A stretch of DNA of 64,000 bases from Viola odorata (taxonomy: Eukaryota > Streptophyta > Magnoliopsida > Malpighiales > Violaceae), in NCBI GenBank assembly GCA_963691705.1, contig OY829538.1, forward strand, positions 16,518,443 to 16,582,442, given 5' to 3'. This document shows, in pieces, positions 43,697 to 54,519 of the stretch. The translations under genes were made by a program, and so were the position numbers. Within the stretch, counting starts at the first letter, position 1; each line of letters opens with the position of its first letter. The notes beneath the pieces were generated by a model that searched no databases, was not told where the DNA came from, and saw only the letters and a list, made by a program, of their open reading frames with translations.

Positions 43697-44074
43697 ATGG
43701 ACAGTCTTACCAAGAATTTTATGATCTCCAAAACTCACACCCTGAAGAACCTCAACGATAGTGACGTTGGCTTTTTGGAAAATATACTGATCAAGACATC
43801 CGAGGACGTTTTGGAGCTTCAAGGAATGCTGACTCCCCTTCGGTCTAGGATTGATGCGGCTTCTCTGGAGGATTTCAGTCCTTTAGAGTGCGTGTCCAAG
43901 TTGGCTGCTGCTGTCTCCCACATCGAGGTGGTGATCACCATGCTGCAACATAGGAAGGATCTATTGAACTGCTGTTTGAAGGGCATGAGGGTTTCTTCTG
44001 TCAGACTGACCTCCGTGGCGGACGCTTTGAGGGAGGTCCCTACACTGCCAGAAGATGATGATGCTGGATCCTAG
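43697..44074 (+). CDS. as1 of element D, intact 125-residue frame
   Basis: An uninterrupted frame from ATG to TAG. Blocks shared with B and C: MDSLTKNF, KTHTLKNLNDSDVGFLENIL, KTSEDVLELQGMLTPL, SLEDFSPLECVSKLAAAVS, MLQHRKDLLNCCLKGMR, and the acidic end PEDDDAGS. The protein looks mainly helical and has no signal peptide or membrane segment. A TATA box is 58 bp upstream, and A/T-rich sequence with AATAAA-like motifs (TATAAATGTA, AATGAATATATAAAA) follows at 44118-44165. Because this frame survives in a gutted element, it may be the best reference for as1. No known family recognised. Confidence 0.75.
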   Translation: MDSLTKNFMISKTHTLKNLNDSDVGFLENILIKTSEDVLELQGMLTPLRSRIDAASLEDFSPLECVSKLAAAVSHIEVVITMLQHRKDLLNCCLKGMRVSSVRLTSVADALREVPTLPEDDDAGS

Positions 44075-44337
44075 GCTTGACTTTTGACCGTCACCGTTCT
44101 ACCTTTTCTTTTCTTTGTATAAATGTATGCCCAGGCCGTTAGGCCATAAATGAATATATAAAATGCTTTTCTTTATTGGAGTCGCCGTTTCTTTATTCCA
44201 CATGCTAGTCGATGTTTTCGTTGATTTCCACATCAGCCCAACTGAAAACGAGTCTGTCCTCGGTTAAACTTTGGTAGCAGTTATTCTCGCGCCGTCTCTT
44301 CAGTATCAACTGATTGGGTGGTTTTTTGGTGCGTATC

Positions 44338-44839
44338 TGATAACAATTGATGAAACACCAAGGGTACATTCGTCTTCTCACCAAGTCAAAACTGGATCCC
44401 TGTAGACCTTGACTGGAGACGGCACCCGGCTACCGCCCGCGTTAGGCCAAGGAATCCTGGGATGGTCTACATCAGCGCGGGGGGGGGGCACTCGGCGTCA
44501 TCCTATACCAGGTGACCCCGGCAACGCCTCATTGGCGATATCTTATCCGGCTGACGCACGATGACATCATCTGGGGCGTTATCTTCCTACGATAACGCCC
44601 ACCCCTAGGGTAACATCCTTTCTTTTGCCTATAAATACCCTTCATTTCTAGATCAAAGGTAAGACTGAAATTGCTACTAAAATCTCTGCCAAATTTTACA
44701 GCCATAGTAACTTAAGCATCAGAGTGTCTACGCCGGAGCCCCCTCTCCGGCGCTTTGTAGGTACGACGGACTGCGGCTACAATAATTCGAGACGGCCGGA
44801 ATTTCTGCCCCGCTTCCCTCAAAAGTCTGAATCTTATCA
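44338..44839 (+). repeat. Element B 5' LTR (502 bp)
   Basis: TGATAACAATTGATGAAACACC...AATCTTATCA. Has TGGGATGGTCTACATCAGCG then a G run (44477-44486), the TATAAATA box at 44630-44637, and the CGCCGGAGCC...GGCGCTTTG inverted block near 44732-44757. Confidence 0.93.
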
Positions 44840-44842
44840 AAT

Positions 44843-44861
44843 TGGTGCTTTCATTGAGAGC
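44843..44861 (+). other. Element B primer binding site
   Basis: TGGTGCTTTCATTGAGAGC, three bases after the LTR, identical to A and C. Confidence 0.88.
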
Positions 44862-44925
44862 TTTGGTTCTAATTAAGTGAGCTTCCTTAATAGCCAAGCT
44901 CTATTCTTTCAAAAATTTGAAGATT

Positions 44926-46786
44926 ATGGCTTCTGATCCAGATCCGTCGTTGTCTCAGTCCTCTACCCTTCCATTTGATACCTGCAGGCGACTTTTCCCT
45001 TTCGCCACCGCTGACGCTCCATCCGCGGCACAAGAAAGTCCCCCAGGAATGTCGGATCTCTCCTTCGAACAAACAACGGGAATAGTTGTGTCTCAACCAT
45101 ATACTCCTTTATCCCAGATAGCGGGGCCCAGTCATTTTACTCCCCAGTCAAGGGGATCCGTGATAGACAGCGCGAATAACCCTTTCGCGAGCTCGATTTC
45201 AGCCCTTCGGGCCCAATTGGACCACTTAACAGAATTGGCTACTAGATTCACGCCTACTGCTTCTGGATCGGGCGTCCCATCTTAGTTTGTTTTTACTCCA
45301 TCCATCATCACCGAACGACCGTTGTCGTCCCCGTCGCTCGTGAATGCCTCTCTGACGTTGCCTGCGTTGAATGCGCCGGTTAGTCTTGTACAATTTGCTC
45401 ATAGGACAGTGGAGCCGTACGTACCACAAGCACCTTTGCTTCATATTTCCTAGGAGGAGCGCAATGGCGTGGCGAGGACAGAGGTCGTTGGGACGGTAGG
45501 AGGGTTGAAAATGATAGAGACCTATCTCCTAGAGGGAGTGGAAGATCCAGCAGTAGGAGGCATCGAACTCGCTCGTCGAGGAGTCGCAACCCCTCTCCAA
45601 GGCGACATCATGATAGAAATCTGTGAGATCGTAGACGTCATTTGGAGGTATCCCCACCTCGGTATGCGCTGAGATTCTTGGTGATACTTCTGGCCACCCC
45701 TTTAGCCTGCGCATAAGGCGTCACAGACTCAGCCGACATGTGAAGCTCCCCTCGGAATCCTATGACGGCACTAGAGATCCCATTTCTCACCTTAACAAGG
45801 TGAAGGACTTTGTACAAGTTCAGACCCACAATGACGCTGCTTTGTGTCAGATATTTATAATGACCCTATCTGGGGTCGCGCGCTTATGGTTTGAAAGTCT
45901 TCCGGGTGGGTCTATCGACAGCTTTTCACAGCTAGAATCTAAATTCAGGAGTCGATTCAGTACTGCAGTCCCTATCAGGAAGTCTGCTACTGCCTTGTTC
46001 GGCCTACATAGAAAACCTCAGGAATCCTTGAGGAATTTCCTCTATTACTTCGACACCGAGATGTCGCTAACGCCAGGTGTAACGGTTGATTTCACTATTG
46101 AAGCTTTAAAGTGAAATTGTTGCTATGGAAAACTCAGAGATGCTTTAAGGGTGGACCCTCCTGCAACCTTAGATGCGTTAAGGCTGAAAGCCCACAATTA
46201 TGCGAGGATGGAGGAAGAAGAGAATAGGGACATGATTCGAAGCATGCCGCCAGCCATGCCTTCAGCCCATAACGCTCCCATTCCTACTACTTCTGAAGAT
46301 CGATTCATCGATGATTACGCTCTGCGAAAGGATCACATTCTTAGGACCTCTAATAGGAGAAGAGGCAACTCCTCAAAGGGAAAGTCTGGTGACTCTTCAG
46401 CGCAGCGACAGGGAGATCCCCCTAAGGGACGGGTTTATGACTTAGACCTTCCTTCCCTCATCTTACCCAGGGCAAAAATATTAGCGATAGTGGAACAGCG
46501 GAAACTGCCAATCCGTTATCCAGTCCCTGTGAGGCCGGGGGTAACCTTGGGAAGAAGAGAAAATGCTTATTGCAAATTTCACAAAGCTAAGGGACACTCT
46601 ACGGAGGTATGTAGAGAACTCAAATTGGTGATAGAGCGCTTGGTCGAAGAAGGTTATCTAAGAGAATTCGCCGTCAAAATGCGAGAAGAGGCTAAGGGTA
46701 ACCCGACCAGCAGGATAGCCGACAACAGGCTAGCACCTTCCCGCATCCTAGGCAGTGATGCAGGTCACACAGGGAGAGATTGGTAA
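44926..46786 (+). pseudogene. gag: Element B gag
   Basis: Start MASDPDPSLSQSS at 44926, matching the gag starts in A and C. N-terminal polar part to 45285 (TAG). The Arg-rich part (45450-45640) is frameshifted. The gag core at 45740-46114 is intact: SYDGTRDPISHLNKVKDF, MTLSGVARLWFESLPGG, RKPQESLRNFL. It ends in TGA. The next open part (46151-46786) has the C-x2-H-x4-H-x4-C in YCKFHKAKGHSTEVC and then TAA. Protease begins at the next codon. Confidence 0.88.
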
Positions 46787-47389
46787 ATGCTCACAATCGA
46801 TGACGAAGACGTCCCCATCATTAACATCATTGTTGGAGGCACATCTTATCTGGATGAGTCCGCACAGCTGGCACCCGCGTTGGGGGATAAGCGGAAGCGA
46901 GTCGGCATGTCAATTAAAAGTGAGGAGATAAGCGCCTTGGATCGTATGATATTATCCTTTTGTGAAGAGGACGAGAAGGGCGTGGTGTATCAACACAATG
47001 ATGCGTTAGTAGTTACGCCCATTATCGCCAGCCATGGAGTTAGAAGGACTCTGGTTGACAATGGAAGTGTCGTAAAATTATTCTCGCTGGAAGCTTATAA
47101 CCTCATGAAGCGTCCTGATAACGAGCTTACACCCTGTAAAAAACCCATTATCAGGGTAGACGGAGTCCCCATCCCAGTGACCGGAGTGACCACCTTGCCG
47201 GTATATTTTAAGGAGGGCACCTCCAAGTGGTCGGAGGAGCTGCTATTCTTGTTGGTGGATCTAAATCTGCCTTATAATGCCATATTGGGGCAACCATTCC
47301 TCAATCATTTTGGAGTAGCGATATCGCAAAAGCATCTGAGGTTGAAATATCCTTCCTGGGACGGTGTGGTCTCAATCCAGGGTAATTAG
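46787..47389 (+). CDS. pol: Element B protease region, open frame
   Basis: A 200-codon frame beginning MLTIDDEDVPIINIIVGG, directly after the gag stop. Active-site segment RTLVDNGSVVKLF and second block LPYNAILGQPFLNHF. It aligns end to end with A (2079-1468) and C. It ends at TAG where C has Gln (GDQKLA). In the intact element it would be one polyprotein with gag and pol. Confidence 0.8.
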   Translation: MLTIDDEDVPIINIIVGGTSYLDESAQLAPALGDKRKRVGMSIKSEEISALDRMILSFCEEDEKGVVYQHNDALVVTPIIASHGVRRTLVDNGSVVKLFSLEAYNLMKRPDNELTPCKKPIIRVDGVPIPVTGVTTLPVYFKEGTSKWSEELLFLLVDLNLPYNAILGQPFLNHFGVAISQKHLRLKYPSWDGVVSIQGN

Positions 47390-47439
47390 AAGTTAGCGGC
47401 TGAATGCTACCTGCTCATGACTTAGAAGAGTTGTGATAG

Positions 47440-48090
47440 GTATGTGTGCGTGACAGTGGATCCATATGAGCAAAATGATGAGAAATGCACTCAGCCCGTG
47501 GATAAGATGACTCACGTTCCCATTAACGGGATAGATGGGGACCTATTCCTGGTTAGCGATAACCTCACCGCGGAGGAAAACTTTCAGTTAGTCCGGTTAT
47601 TGAATAAGTGCAAAGGGGAGTTTGCATGGAAACCATCTGACATGCCTGGTCTCTCGTGGGAGGTAGCGGAGCATCGACTTAATGTCAACCCGGACACAAA
47701 ACCGGTTCAGCAGAAACGACGTGCTTTCTCTACCTAAAAAGCTACTGCTGTCGACAAAGAAGTGGCAAAACTTCTTGATGCTTTATTCGAGAAGTATAAT
47801 ATCCCACTTGGTTGGCTAACCCTGTCCTGGTTCCCAAGCCCAGTGGAGAGTGGCGCATGTGCATCAAGCGATATCAAATGAAACTGAACCCTCGAAAGTG
47901 CATATTTACCTTTCAAACGGGTAAATTTTTGGGCTACGTGGTCAGTCGAAAGGGTATTTAACCCAACCCGTCAAAGATCAAAGCCATCCAAGACATGGTA
48001 TCTCCTCAAACTGTGAAGGAAATACAGAAGTTAACGGGGCGTGTTATCGCTCTGGGACGGTTTATATCTAAACAAGGCGAGAAGTGTCTC
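47440..48090 (+). pseudogene. pol: Element B reverse transcriptase, catalytic core deleted
   Basis: The N-terminal block LVRLLNKCKGEFAWKPSDMP and the LANPVLVPKPSGEW-type block are readable. At about 47867 the sequence jumps from the CI(D) of the next block directly to RYQMKLNPRKCIFTFQTG. In C these points are about 370 bp apart and enclose the AMPFGLKNAG block and YVDD. The polymerase active site is therefore absent. Stops at 47735 and 47959, and a small deletion near 47785, add to the damage. Confidence 0.9.
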
Positions 48091-49114
48091 CCTTTTTTTC
48101 AAAATTATACACAAGAAAGCCATCTTTGGATGGACAACTGAATGCGAAGAGGCGTTTACAGGCCTGAAGGCCTACCTATCATCCGATTTGGTGCTAACCA
48201 GACCAGAGCCTGGCGATATTCTATATTTATACCTTGGGGTCGCTGACGAAGTGGTCAGTGCGGTCCTTGTGCGAGATGACAATCATGCACATTGCCCTGT
48301 ATACTTCATAAGCCACATCTTGAAAGATGTCGAGCTGAGGTATACCCGTATTGAAAAAATAGCGTTTGCGTTGATACAAGCCATGAGGAAAATGAGTCGA
48401 TATTTTCAAGCTCATACCGTCATCGTGTTAACAGACCAACCTTTAAAAATGATATTTTGGAAGCCCGAATCCTCGGGAAGAATGCTGATTTGGGCTATTG
48501 AGCTTGAACAATATGGTTTGCACTACAGATCCCGACTGTCTGTGAAGGCCCAAATTCTGGCGGACTTTATCGCGGAATGCACCTTTACACCTGATCCAAT
48601 GACGGAGTTCACTAAAAAGGAAAAAGAAGAGTTGGACCTCCCCTTCCCTGAAACCTATACTGACATGTGGGTTATCCACGTGGACGGCGCCAAGAATCAA
48701 GAGCTTACCGGGGTCGGAATCTTCATGAGTGGGCCTCACGGCATCCACGTGCGATATGCCATCTGAATCCTGCAGCCACTATCTAACAACGCCGCAGAAT
48801 ACGAAGCGCTATTAGCTGGGCTTAGGATAGGGAAAAACGTCTCCATAAAAGGCGTGCATGATTCGGGGAGGCTGGGAGATCTATGGCTGAAAGTCTGTGG
48901 AGACTCCAAGTTGATAATAGACTAGGTTTTGGGACACTCTCAAGCTAGGGAGCCCATCATGGTGCAATATATTGCCAAGGTAAAACGCGAGCTGATAGAA
49001 ATAAAGAAAAACGGAATACAAGTCAGCTTCGAGCACATTCCTTGAGAGGATAACGCTGAAGCGGATAACCTTGCCAAACTAGCGACCAACTCGGAAGCGT
49101 CCATACCTAAAGGG
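48091..49114 (+). pseudogene. pol: Element B RNase H and archaeal-type RNase H
   Basis: First RNase H: FGWTTECEEAFTGLKAYL, YLGVADEVVSAVLVRDDN, IEKIAFALIQAMRKM and LADFIAECTF, open from 48041 to 48766. Second, archaeal-type RNase H: WVIHVDGAKNQELTGVGIF, NNAAEYEALLAGLRIGKN, VCGDSKLIID and EDNAEADNLAKLATNSE. Stops at 48764, 48922 and 49045 replace residues that C keeps as Arg, Gln and Arg. Confidence 0.88.
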
Positions 49115-50276
49115 GTGTACTACCGAGAGATACCCGTACCTTCCTTCATGGAAGAACAGGCGACGCTCTGCATGGAAGAAAGTGAAAATGACTGGAGAAT
49201 TCCCGTCATAAAATACTTGAAACATGATGAGCTACCAGCAGATAACGCTGAGAAGGAAAAGGTATTAAAGCAAGCGGCAAGGTGTACGTACTTTGACGGG
49301 GAATTAATGCGGAGATGTTTCTCTCACCCAGCGGTCAGGTGCATAACCGAACGAGAGGGCCTTCAAACCCTCCGCAAAATCCACGAAAGAATTTACGGCA
49401 TGCATACATCCGATGGCACCTTGGCCGCGCAGGTCTTTCGATAAGGATTCTACTGGCCTACTATCCGGAAAGACTACTATGATTACGTGCGAACTTGCCA
49501 AAAGTGTCAGGAATTCTCCAGGATTCCTCGACAACCTGCCGTACTAATTTATGACATTATCACTCCTTGTCCTTTCGCGAAATGGGGAATTGACATCCTT
49601 GGACCGTTTCGGAAGTCGAGGTCTCAGTTAAAGTTTGTGGTCATGGCGGTAGATTACTTTACCAAATGGGCGGAAGCTGAGGCAGTCGCCAACATCACGA
49701 CAGAAAATATATGGCGTTTCTTCAAACACCAGGTCATCATACGATTCGGCGTGCCACGTGTGCTAGTCAGCGATAACGGAACACAATTCACCAGCCAGTT
49801 CTTTAGACACCAATGTGTGGAGTTCGGAATCGAGCAAAGATTCTCTTCCGTGGCTCATCCGCAGACCAATGGTCAGGCTGAGGTGACAAACCGAGCCATC
49901 CTTAATGGTGTTAAGAAGAACCTAGAGGGATCCAAAAAGAAGTGGGCAAATGAACTGCAGTATGTGATGTGAGCATACCGCATGACCACAAAAACCAACA
50001 CGGGAGAGACACCCTTGCACTTGCTTTCGGTACTGAGGTTGTCACGTCCGTGGAGATTGGTACCATGAGCCTACGAGTGGCCTACTTCAGAGAAGAGCTG
50101 AATAAGGAAAGGCTGCGTGCGAATCTTGACGCGCTGCTCGAATTACAGGAGGAAGCTCTTCTGAAAATGATGCACTATAAGCAAAATATGGCTCGTTATC
50201 ACAATAGGCGCGTCAGAGAGCGGCTACTGAAAGAAGGTGACCTGGTACTCAGGGATCAGTGAGCAACTGGTCAACG
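49115..50276 (+). pseudogene. pol: Element B integrase
   Basis: The zinc finger half: KIHERIYGMHTSDGTLAAQV and CQKCQEFSRIPRQP (49370-49530). Catalytic core: first Asp in KWGIDILGPF (49590), second in LVSDNGTQFTS (49770), Glu in NGQAEVTNRAILNG (49880). The C-terminal part has NMARYHNRRVRERLLKEGDLV. Stops at 49442 (Gln expected) and 49970 (Trp expected), plus a frameshift near 50030, inactivate it. Element C lacks this whole domain. Confidence 0.9.
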
Positions 50277-51601
50277 CCGGGAGAAGCTCAGCCCAAACTA
50301 GGAAGGGCCGTACCGCGTTACCCTTATTGTCGGGAGAGGAGCGTATCATCTGGAGACACTCGACGGTACCCCCTCACCTAACTCCTCGACGGCTACGTGT
50401 GTGTGTGCAGAGGATGAAGGTAAAACAAAAAGAGGTTGCCATGAGTGAAAAGTCCTATCCTTGTAATGGTCGGTCCTGATCAGATGGCTACTAGGTGAGG
50501 GCACGCCCTGGCACACCTAATATTTAGCGTTGGGAGTGAAAAGTCCTATCCTTGTGGTTGCCACGTGTGGGCCATAAGACGAGGCACGTCCCGACGCCCC
50601 CGGGGGTGAAAAGTCCTTTCCTTTTGGTAAACCGCGCTAATATAGGTGGCCCACTAAGATGAGGCACGCCCCGGTATCCCTGGAGGTAAATGCCCGACCC
50701 TTATGCCAACCGTTCTCGTGGAGACGGCTTGTTAAGGAAAGGCATACCTCAGGGAGATAGTAACTCTATCTTGGAAGTGAAAATCCTATCCTTGTGACCG
50801 GGCTGATATAGACGGTTCACTAAGTGAGGGCACGATTCCGGGATGTGAGGACAATACCGAAAGTGAAAATCCTAACCTTGTGACAGCTTGTCCTGATCAG
50901 ACGGCTCACTAAGTAGAGGCACTTTCCGGCCGATAGTGGTAACGTGGAAACGCGAAGAATCGCAAAATCCCAGCAAGTAACCAGATGCGGAATCCCTAGC
51001 GAAGTGAGCTGGTTGAGAAAGCGATAACGAGTGGCACCTGTACCCTAGAATAGCGGCAGATTGGCTCCTACGGGAAACTCGTGCCTGTTATCGCATATCT
51101 CTTACTAACAAATATTAATCGAGACTGTGCAGGATATCTCTGGCTGGCGGAGATGACGCTCAAAGCGATAGTAAGATCGTGTAGCCCACCAACAAAATTG
51201 ACGCGAGTCCAATCGCGCTGATTTTTATATGATTCAAGAAACAGGACCTAAAGACCCTATTCGTCATCTCTTTCATCGTGGGGAAGATACTTCTTTCTGG
51301 AGGAGTGTCATCCTTGATGGGGTCGAGCAGCGGTTAAGTTGAACCTGGCAAAGCCTGTCACCATAATCGAGATGGTAATGGCACGATGACCGTGCTATGA
51401 AAAAAGTAAAAGAAAAAGAAGAACAGAAAAGAAAATTGACAACAAAGAGAACCGGCACCGCAGATATGCCATTGTTTAAACGCCCATGAAGGGTCGCCAA
51501 AAATATGCAAAAGATGGACAAAAAAGGTTAGCACTCAATCCACACAAAAAAGAAGGGGAGATGATACCTTAGCTACAACTGGTCCTCTGAAATCCCCCGC
51601 T
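50277..51601 (+). other. Element B spacer with GTGAAAAGTCCTA-type repeats
   Basis: About six imperfect units between 50440 and 50940 start with GTGAAA(A)GTCCTATCCTTGTG-like sequence and contain a GACGGCTCACTAAG...GGCACG-like block. Units are roughly 70-95 bp. Matching units occur in C (24645-24910). The remainder to 51601 has no supported gene. YHLETLDGT (50347-50373) is the end of pol. Confidence 0.7.
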
Positions 51602-52693
51602 CTAGGTAACCTTAAGATCAGAAGAATTCTTCAAAAAGGCGTTAGAAACAGCGTCACCTTTGTAAAATTCTTCCCCATGAATTTCCACAAAGCAGTCAGC
51701 CATGATGGAAGCTGTCTTTTCAATATACCACCGACACTTGATGGATGTTTCGTCCTCAAATGCCATTTTCTCTCCCGCCAAGGCTGCTCTCTCATCTGCC
51801 AGGCTGCTTTCTCTCCTTCGAGGGCGATACTCTTTGACCGCTCAGCCGATAGAGCGGCGTTAGAAGCGGCCAACTGTTCCTTCGCCTCTCTTGCTTCCTC
51901 TTTGGCTCCCTCTAGGGCCTTTATACATCTATCTCGCTCTTCCACCATCCTCTATTTCTCCTCTTGCTCCTGTGAAAGCTTGGCTGCGGAAGCGGCAAGG
52001 TCAGCCATCTTTTGCAACATGCGCTCGATATAATGATGAAACCGAAGAAAATCAGTGAAAAGGTTAGAGCGCAGTAAGTCAACTTGCTCTCCGTCTCCCT
52101 CAGCAGCAAAAGTGCTTCGTTATTCAGGAGACATTATCATGTGGGCAGCCAAGAACGAAGCAGTGACAGCCAAGTTATTGCCCCCATGGCCGCGATCCCT
52201 GAACTACGCAGCGTAGTCATATCCACTTGATGAGTGATAGGCCCAGCGGCGTCACTATCGTCCCCTCACCAAAGCGCTTAAGCGCGGAAGCATCGGAAGG
52301 AACAAAGACCACGGCGGCAGGAGAGGGGGGCTGGCTAGAAGTGGAACCTCCCTAGGGCCCGAATGTTTCATGAGGCTGATAGGAGGAGAAACCTGACAAC
52401 TCATCATTATACACCACGTTAGAGGAAAAGCGATGAACTTTCGAACCAAACGAAGGCGGAGAAGTCTCAAAAGGCCCAGGTATGGCCATGTTCTAAAAAA
52501 TGCTAGCAGTCTGGCCCGGGGGAGGTGGTGAAGAGTCAAGGATGATTTGAGGCTCCTCCCCGACATCAGCTTGACTCGAGGACAGGCTCGTTCCTGCTCC
52601 ATTGGGCCTCTGGCTCTTCCTTGGTTGAGTCAGGATACGCCTCAAGTCCATATTGCCCCATGATAGTAAAGGAGTAGAGGCACCAGAAGTATC

Positions 52694-52791
52694 CTGTAAA
52701 GAAAAACAATCGCTAGAAATAAAAAACAACAAAAAATGCAGAAAGATATTGAAAAACAGCGCAAGAGGCATTGGGGAGCATTTGCAGTTAC
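52694..52791 (-). other. Intron 2 of as4 in element B (98 bp)
   Basis: On the minus strand donor AACG|GTAACT, acceptor TTTCTTTACAG|GATACT. Phase 0, same position as in C (26797-26868). Confidence 0.72.
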
Positions 52792-53150
52792 CGTTTCAGC
52801 GATAGGAGCTTCTAAAGAGGCGGCCGCGTCTGAAGAAGGCAGAATTGGTGGCTGGAGGGTGGCAACGCTTCTTGTTCTCCTTTTCTTCTTTCCTTTGGCG
52901 GAAGCCTTGCAAGCAACTGGTTGTACAGGAAGGGCAACAATTGATATGATAGGAATACCAACAGGAATGGTGTCAGTTTCCTCGTCCACCGAAGCAAAAG
53001 ACGTGTGGGGAGGAATTGAAACGGTAACGGGTGGAACAACTGAAGTAGTGGCGATATCACCGGCCACGACCGTTGGCTCAACCACCACTCTTTGTCGTAG
53101 CCTCCTCAAGCGCCTCCTAACACTCTCAGGAATGTACTTGGGATCAGTTA

Positions 53151-53219
53151 CTGCAAGAGCACAAGACAGCATTAGCATTAGTACCAATGCCGAAAACTAA
53201 AAAACGACGTGATACTCAC
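53151..53219 (-). other. Intron 1 of as4 in element B (69 bp)
   Basis: On the minus strand donor AGAC|GTGAGT, acceptor TGTGCTCTTGCAG|TAAC. Phase 1, same position as in C (27177-27246). Confidence 0.78.
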
Positions 53220-54106
53220 GTCTAATGCAGGCTTGGATATCGGTCCCGTAGGCCAGAAGGCAGGTGTGAACGCTGATTTCCAGTTCGAGTAACTTATTAA
53301 ACCATCCTTGTCCTGTCTCGTTAAGAGCCTCCTGGCGCCAAGCACTCTCCTTGACGCCCTGGTTGAAGCCAGACCGCCACCATAGATCCGGAACCTCGGG
53401 AGTCTCGATAACAAAAAACTGCTCTTTCCATTTATCGATGGAAGACTCTAAATAAAGGAGTTTCTAGGTGAAGTTCTTGAGCGAATCGTCATCATAACGG
53501 GGTGATATCGCTATCACACCCCGACGGTTATACATCCGAAACAAAGATTTGAGTAATGCAAGGGAAGGAGATGTAATTTCCTTGTACTTGTAGAGTTCTA
53601 GAAAGGCATAAACGCCGCAGTAGGCATTTGGAGCCAACTGAACAGGGCTCAGATCCAGAGAAGTGAGCAACTCTTGGGTAAAAGGGTCCACCGGAAACCG
53701 GAAACCATAGTGGAACATCTGGGCATACAAGATTCTGTGTTTGCCAGTCAGAATGCTGTTTAGGCATAAAGACTCAGGGGCGACAGAAACTTCAAAGCCC
53801 TCAGGGATTTTAGCACTATGATCGATCAAATGTTTATGAAGAATGGTAGAAGAAGTAATACTACTAGTGATGGTTTCTAATTTTTCTTCATCAATCGATT
53901 AGGAACAAGAAGAACGAGTTTTTCTCTTACCCATGGTGGAAAAAGAAAATAAAAAGATGAAGAAGACAGCAAAGGGAATAAAGAAGTACCTTTTTTTAGA
54001 AGAAAATGGGAGTACCTAAGAGATGAAAACCAGAAACGCAAGATGATTCGAGAAGATGCAGAGAAAATAGATTATCGAAAGTGGAAAAAAGAAATAAAGT
54101 GTTGGG

Positions 54107-54115
54107 TTTTATAAC
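54107..54115 (-). promoter_or_regulatory. Predicted as4 TATA box, element B
   Basis: GTTATAAAA on the minus strand within CCTTAGGGTTATAAAACCC, 173 bp before the as4 start and nearly identical to C. Confidence 0.65.
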
Positions 54116-54119
54116 CCTA

Positions 54120-54519
54120 AGGGGCTAAGAGAAATGACTACTGGAACCGTCGCCACGCGCGTGACAGGCGTGGGCAATGAGTACAACCCTAGAAAAGTGA
54201 GAAGACGCTTTGGTTCTATCAAATCACGCTAGCCCTAGCGTCCTGATGAGCGGACACGTGTCTCTGAACCATCCTGATCCCTCGCTTATATTAATGAAGG
54301 GATCCTGAGTATTAAATGCTCCGAAAAGTAGAATTACTTTATCAGAAAAAGGTCAAGCATAATGACGTAATCAACGAGACAACACCAAGAAGCAAATTAA
54401 TTGTTATCCAAAAGCGGAATGGCAATTGTTATTATGCAAGCGTTATCAATTATTACAACACAAATGAAACCAATGTTCGAAGAAAAATAAAGCACTCTCA
54501 AGGCGCCGCCTTACGCCAG
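54120..54519. other. Spacer between as3 and as4, element B
   Basis: No supported gene. It separates the as4 TATA box from the end of as3. Confidence 0.45.

Larger units (their letters stand above)
41716..43810. repeat. Tandem duplication across the H/D junction
   Basis: Copy 1 is 41716-42762 and copy 2 is 42775-43810, separated by 12 bases (CATGATATTGGT) that resemble the duplicated edge. Each copy holds the end of H integrase, element D's LTR and the first part of as1. The copies differ at scattered bases and have different deletions: copy 1 lost the LTR end, copy 2 lost a block inside the LTR that includes the GTCGACCATCC motif. Confidence 0.88.
51602..53934 (-). pseudogene. Antisense gene as4 of element B: three exons
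   Basis: Exon 1 53934-53220 (715 nt, as in C), exon 2 53150-52792 (359 nt), exon 3 52693-51602 (1092 nt). Start MGKRKTRSSCS, then one stop. Exon 1 has the PF04195-like MFHYGFRFPVDPFTQELL, LAPNAYCGVYAFLELYKY and SLALLKSLFRMYNRRG, IAISPRYDDD. Exon 2 has SVRRRLRRLRQR and ASAKGKKKRRTRS, basic. Exon 3 has SWGNMDLRRILTQPRKSQ and the coiled coil EGAKEEAREAKEQLAASNAAL, ending with MADCFVEIHGEEFYKGDAV. Exon 3 has stops and compensating frameshifts. It runs opposite to gag-pol. Function unknown. Confidence 0.72.

Noticed and set aside
52736..53200. 154-codon plus-strand frame opposite as4 of element B
   Set aside because: Shadow of the as4 coding strand; the minus frame has conserved domains and introns.
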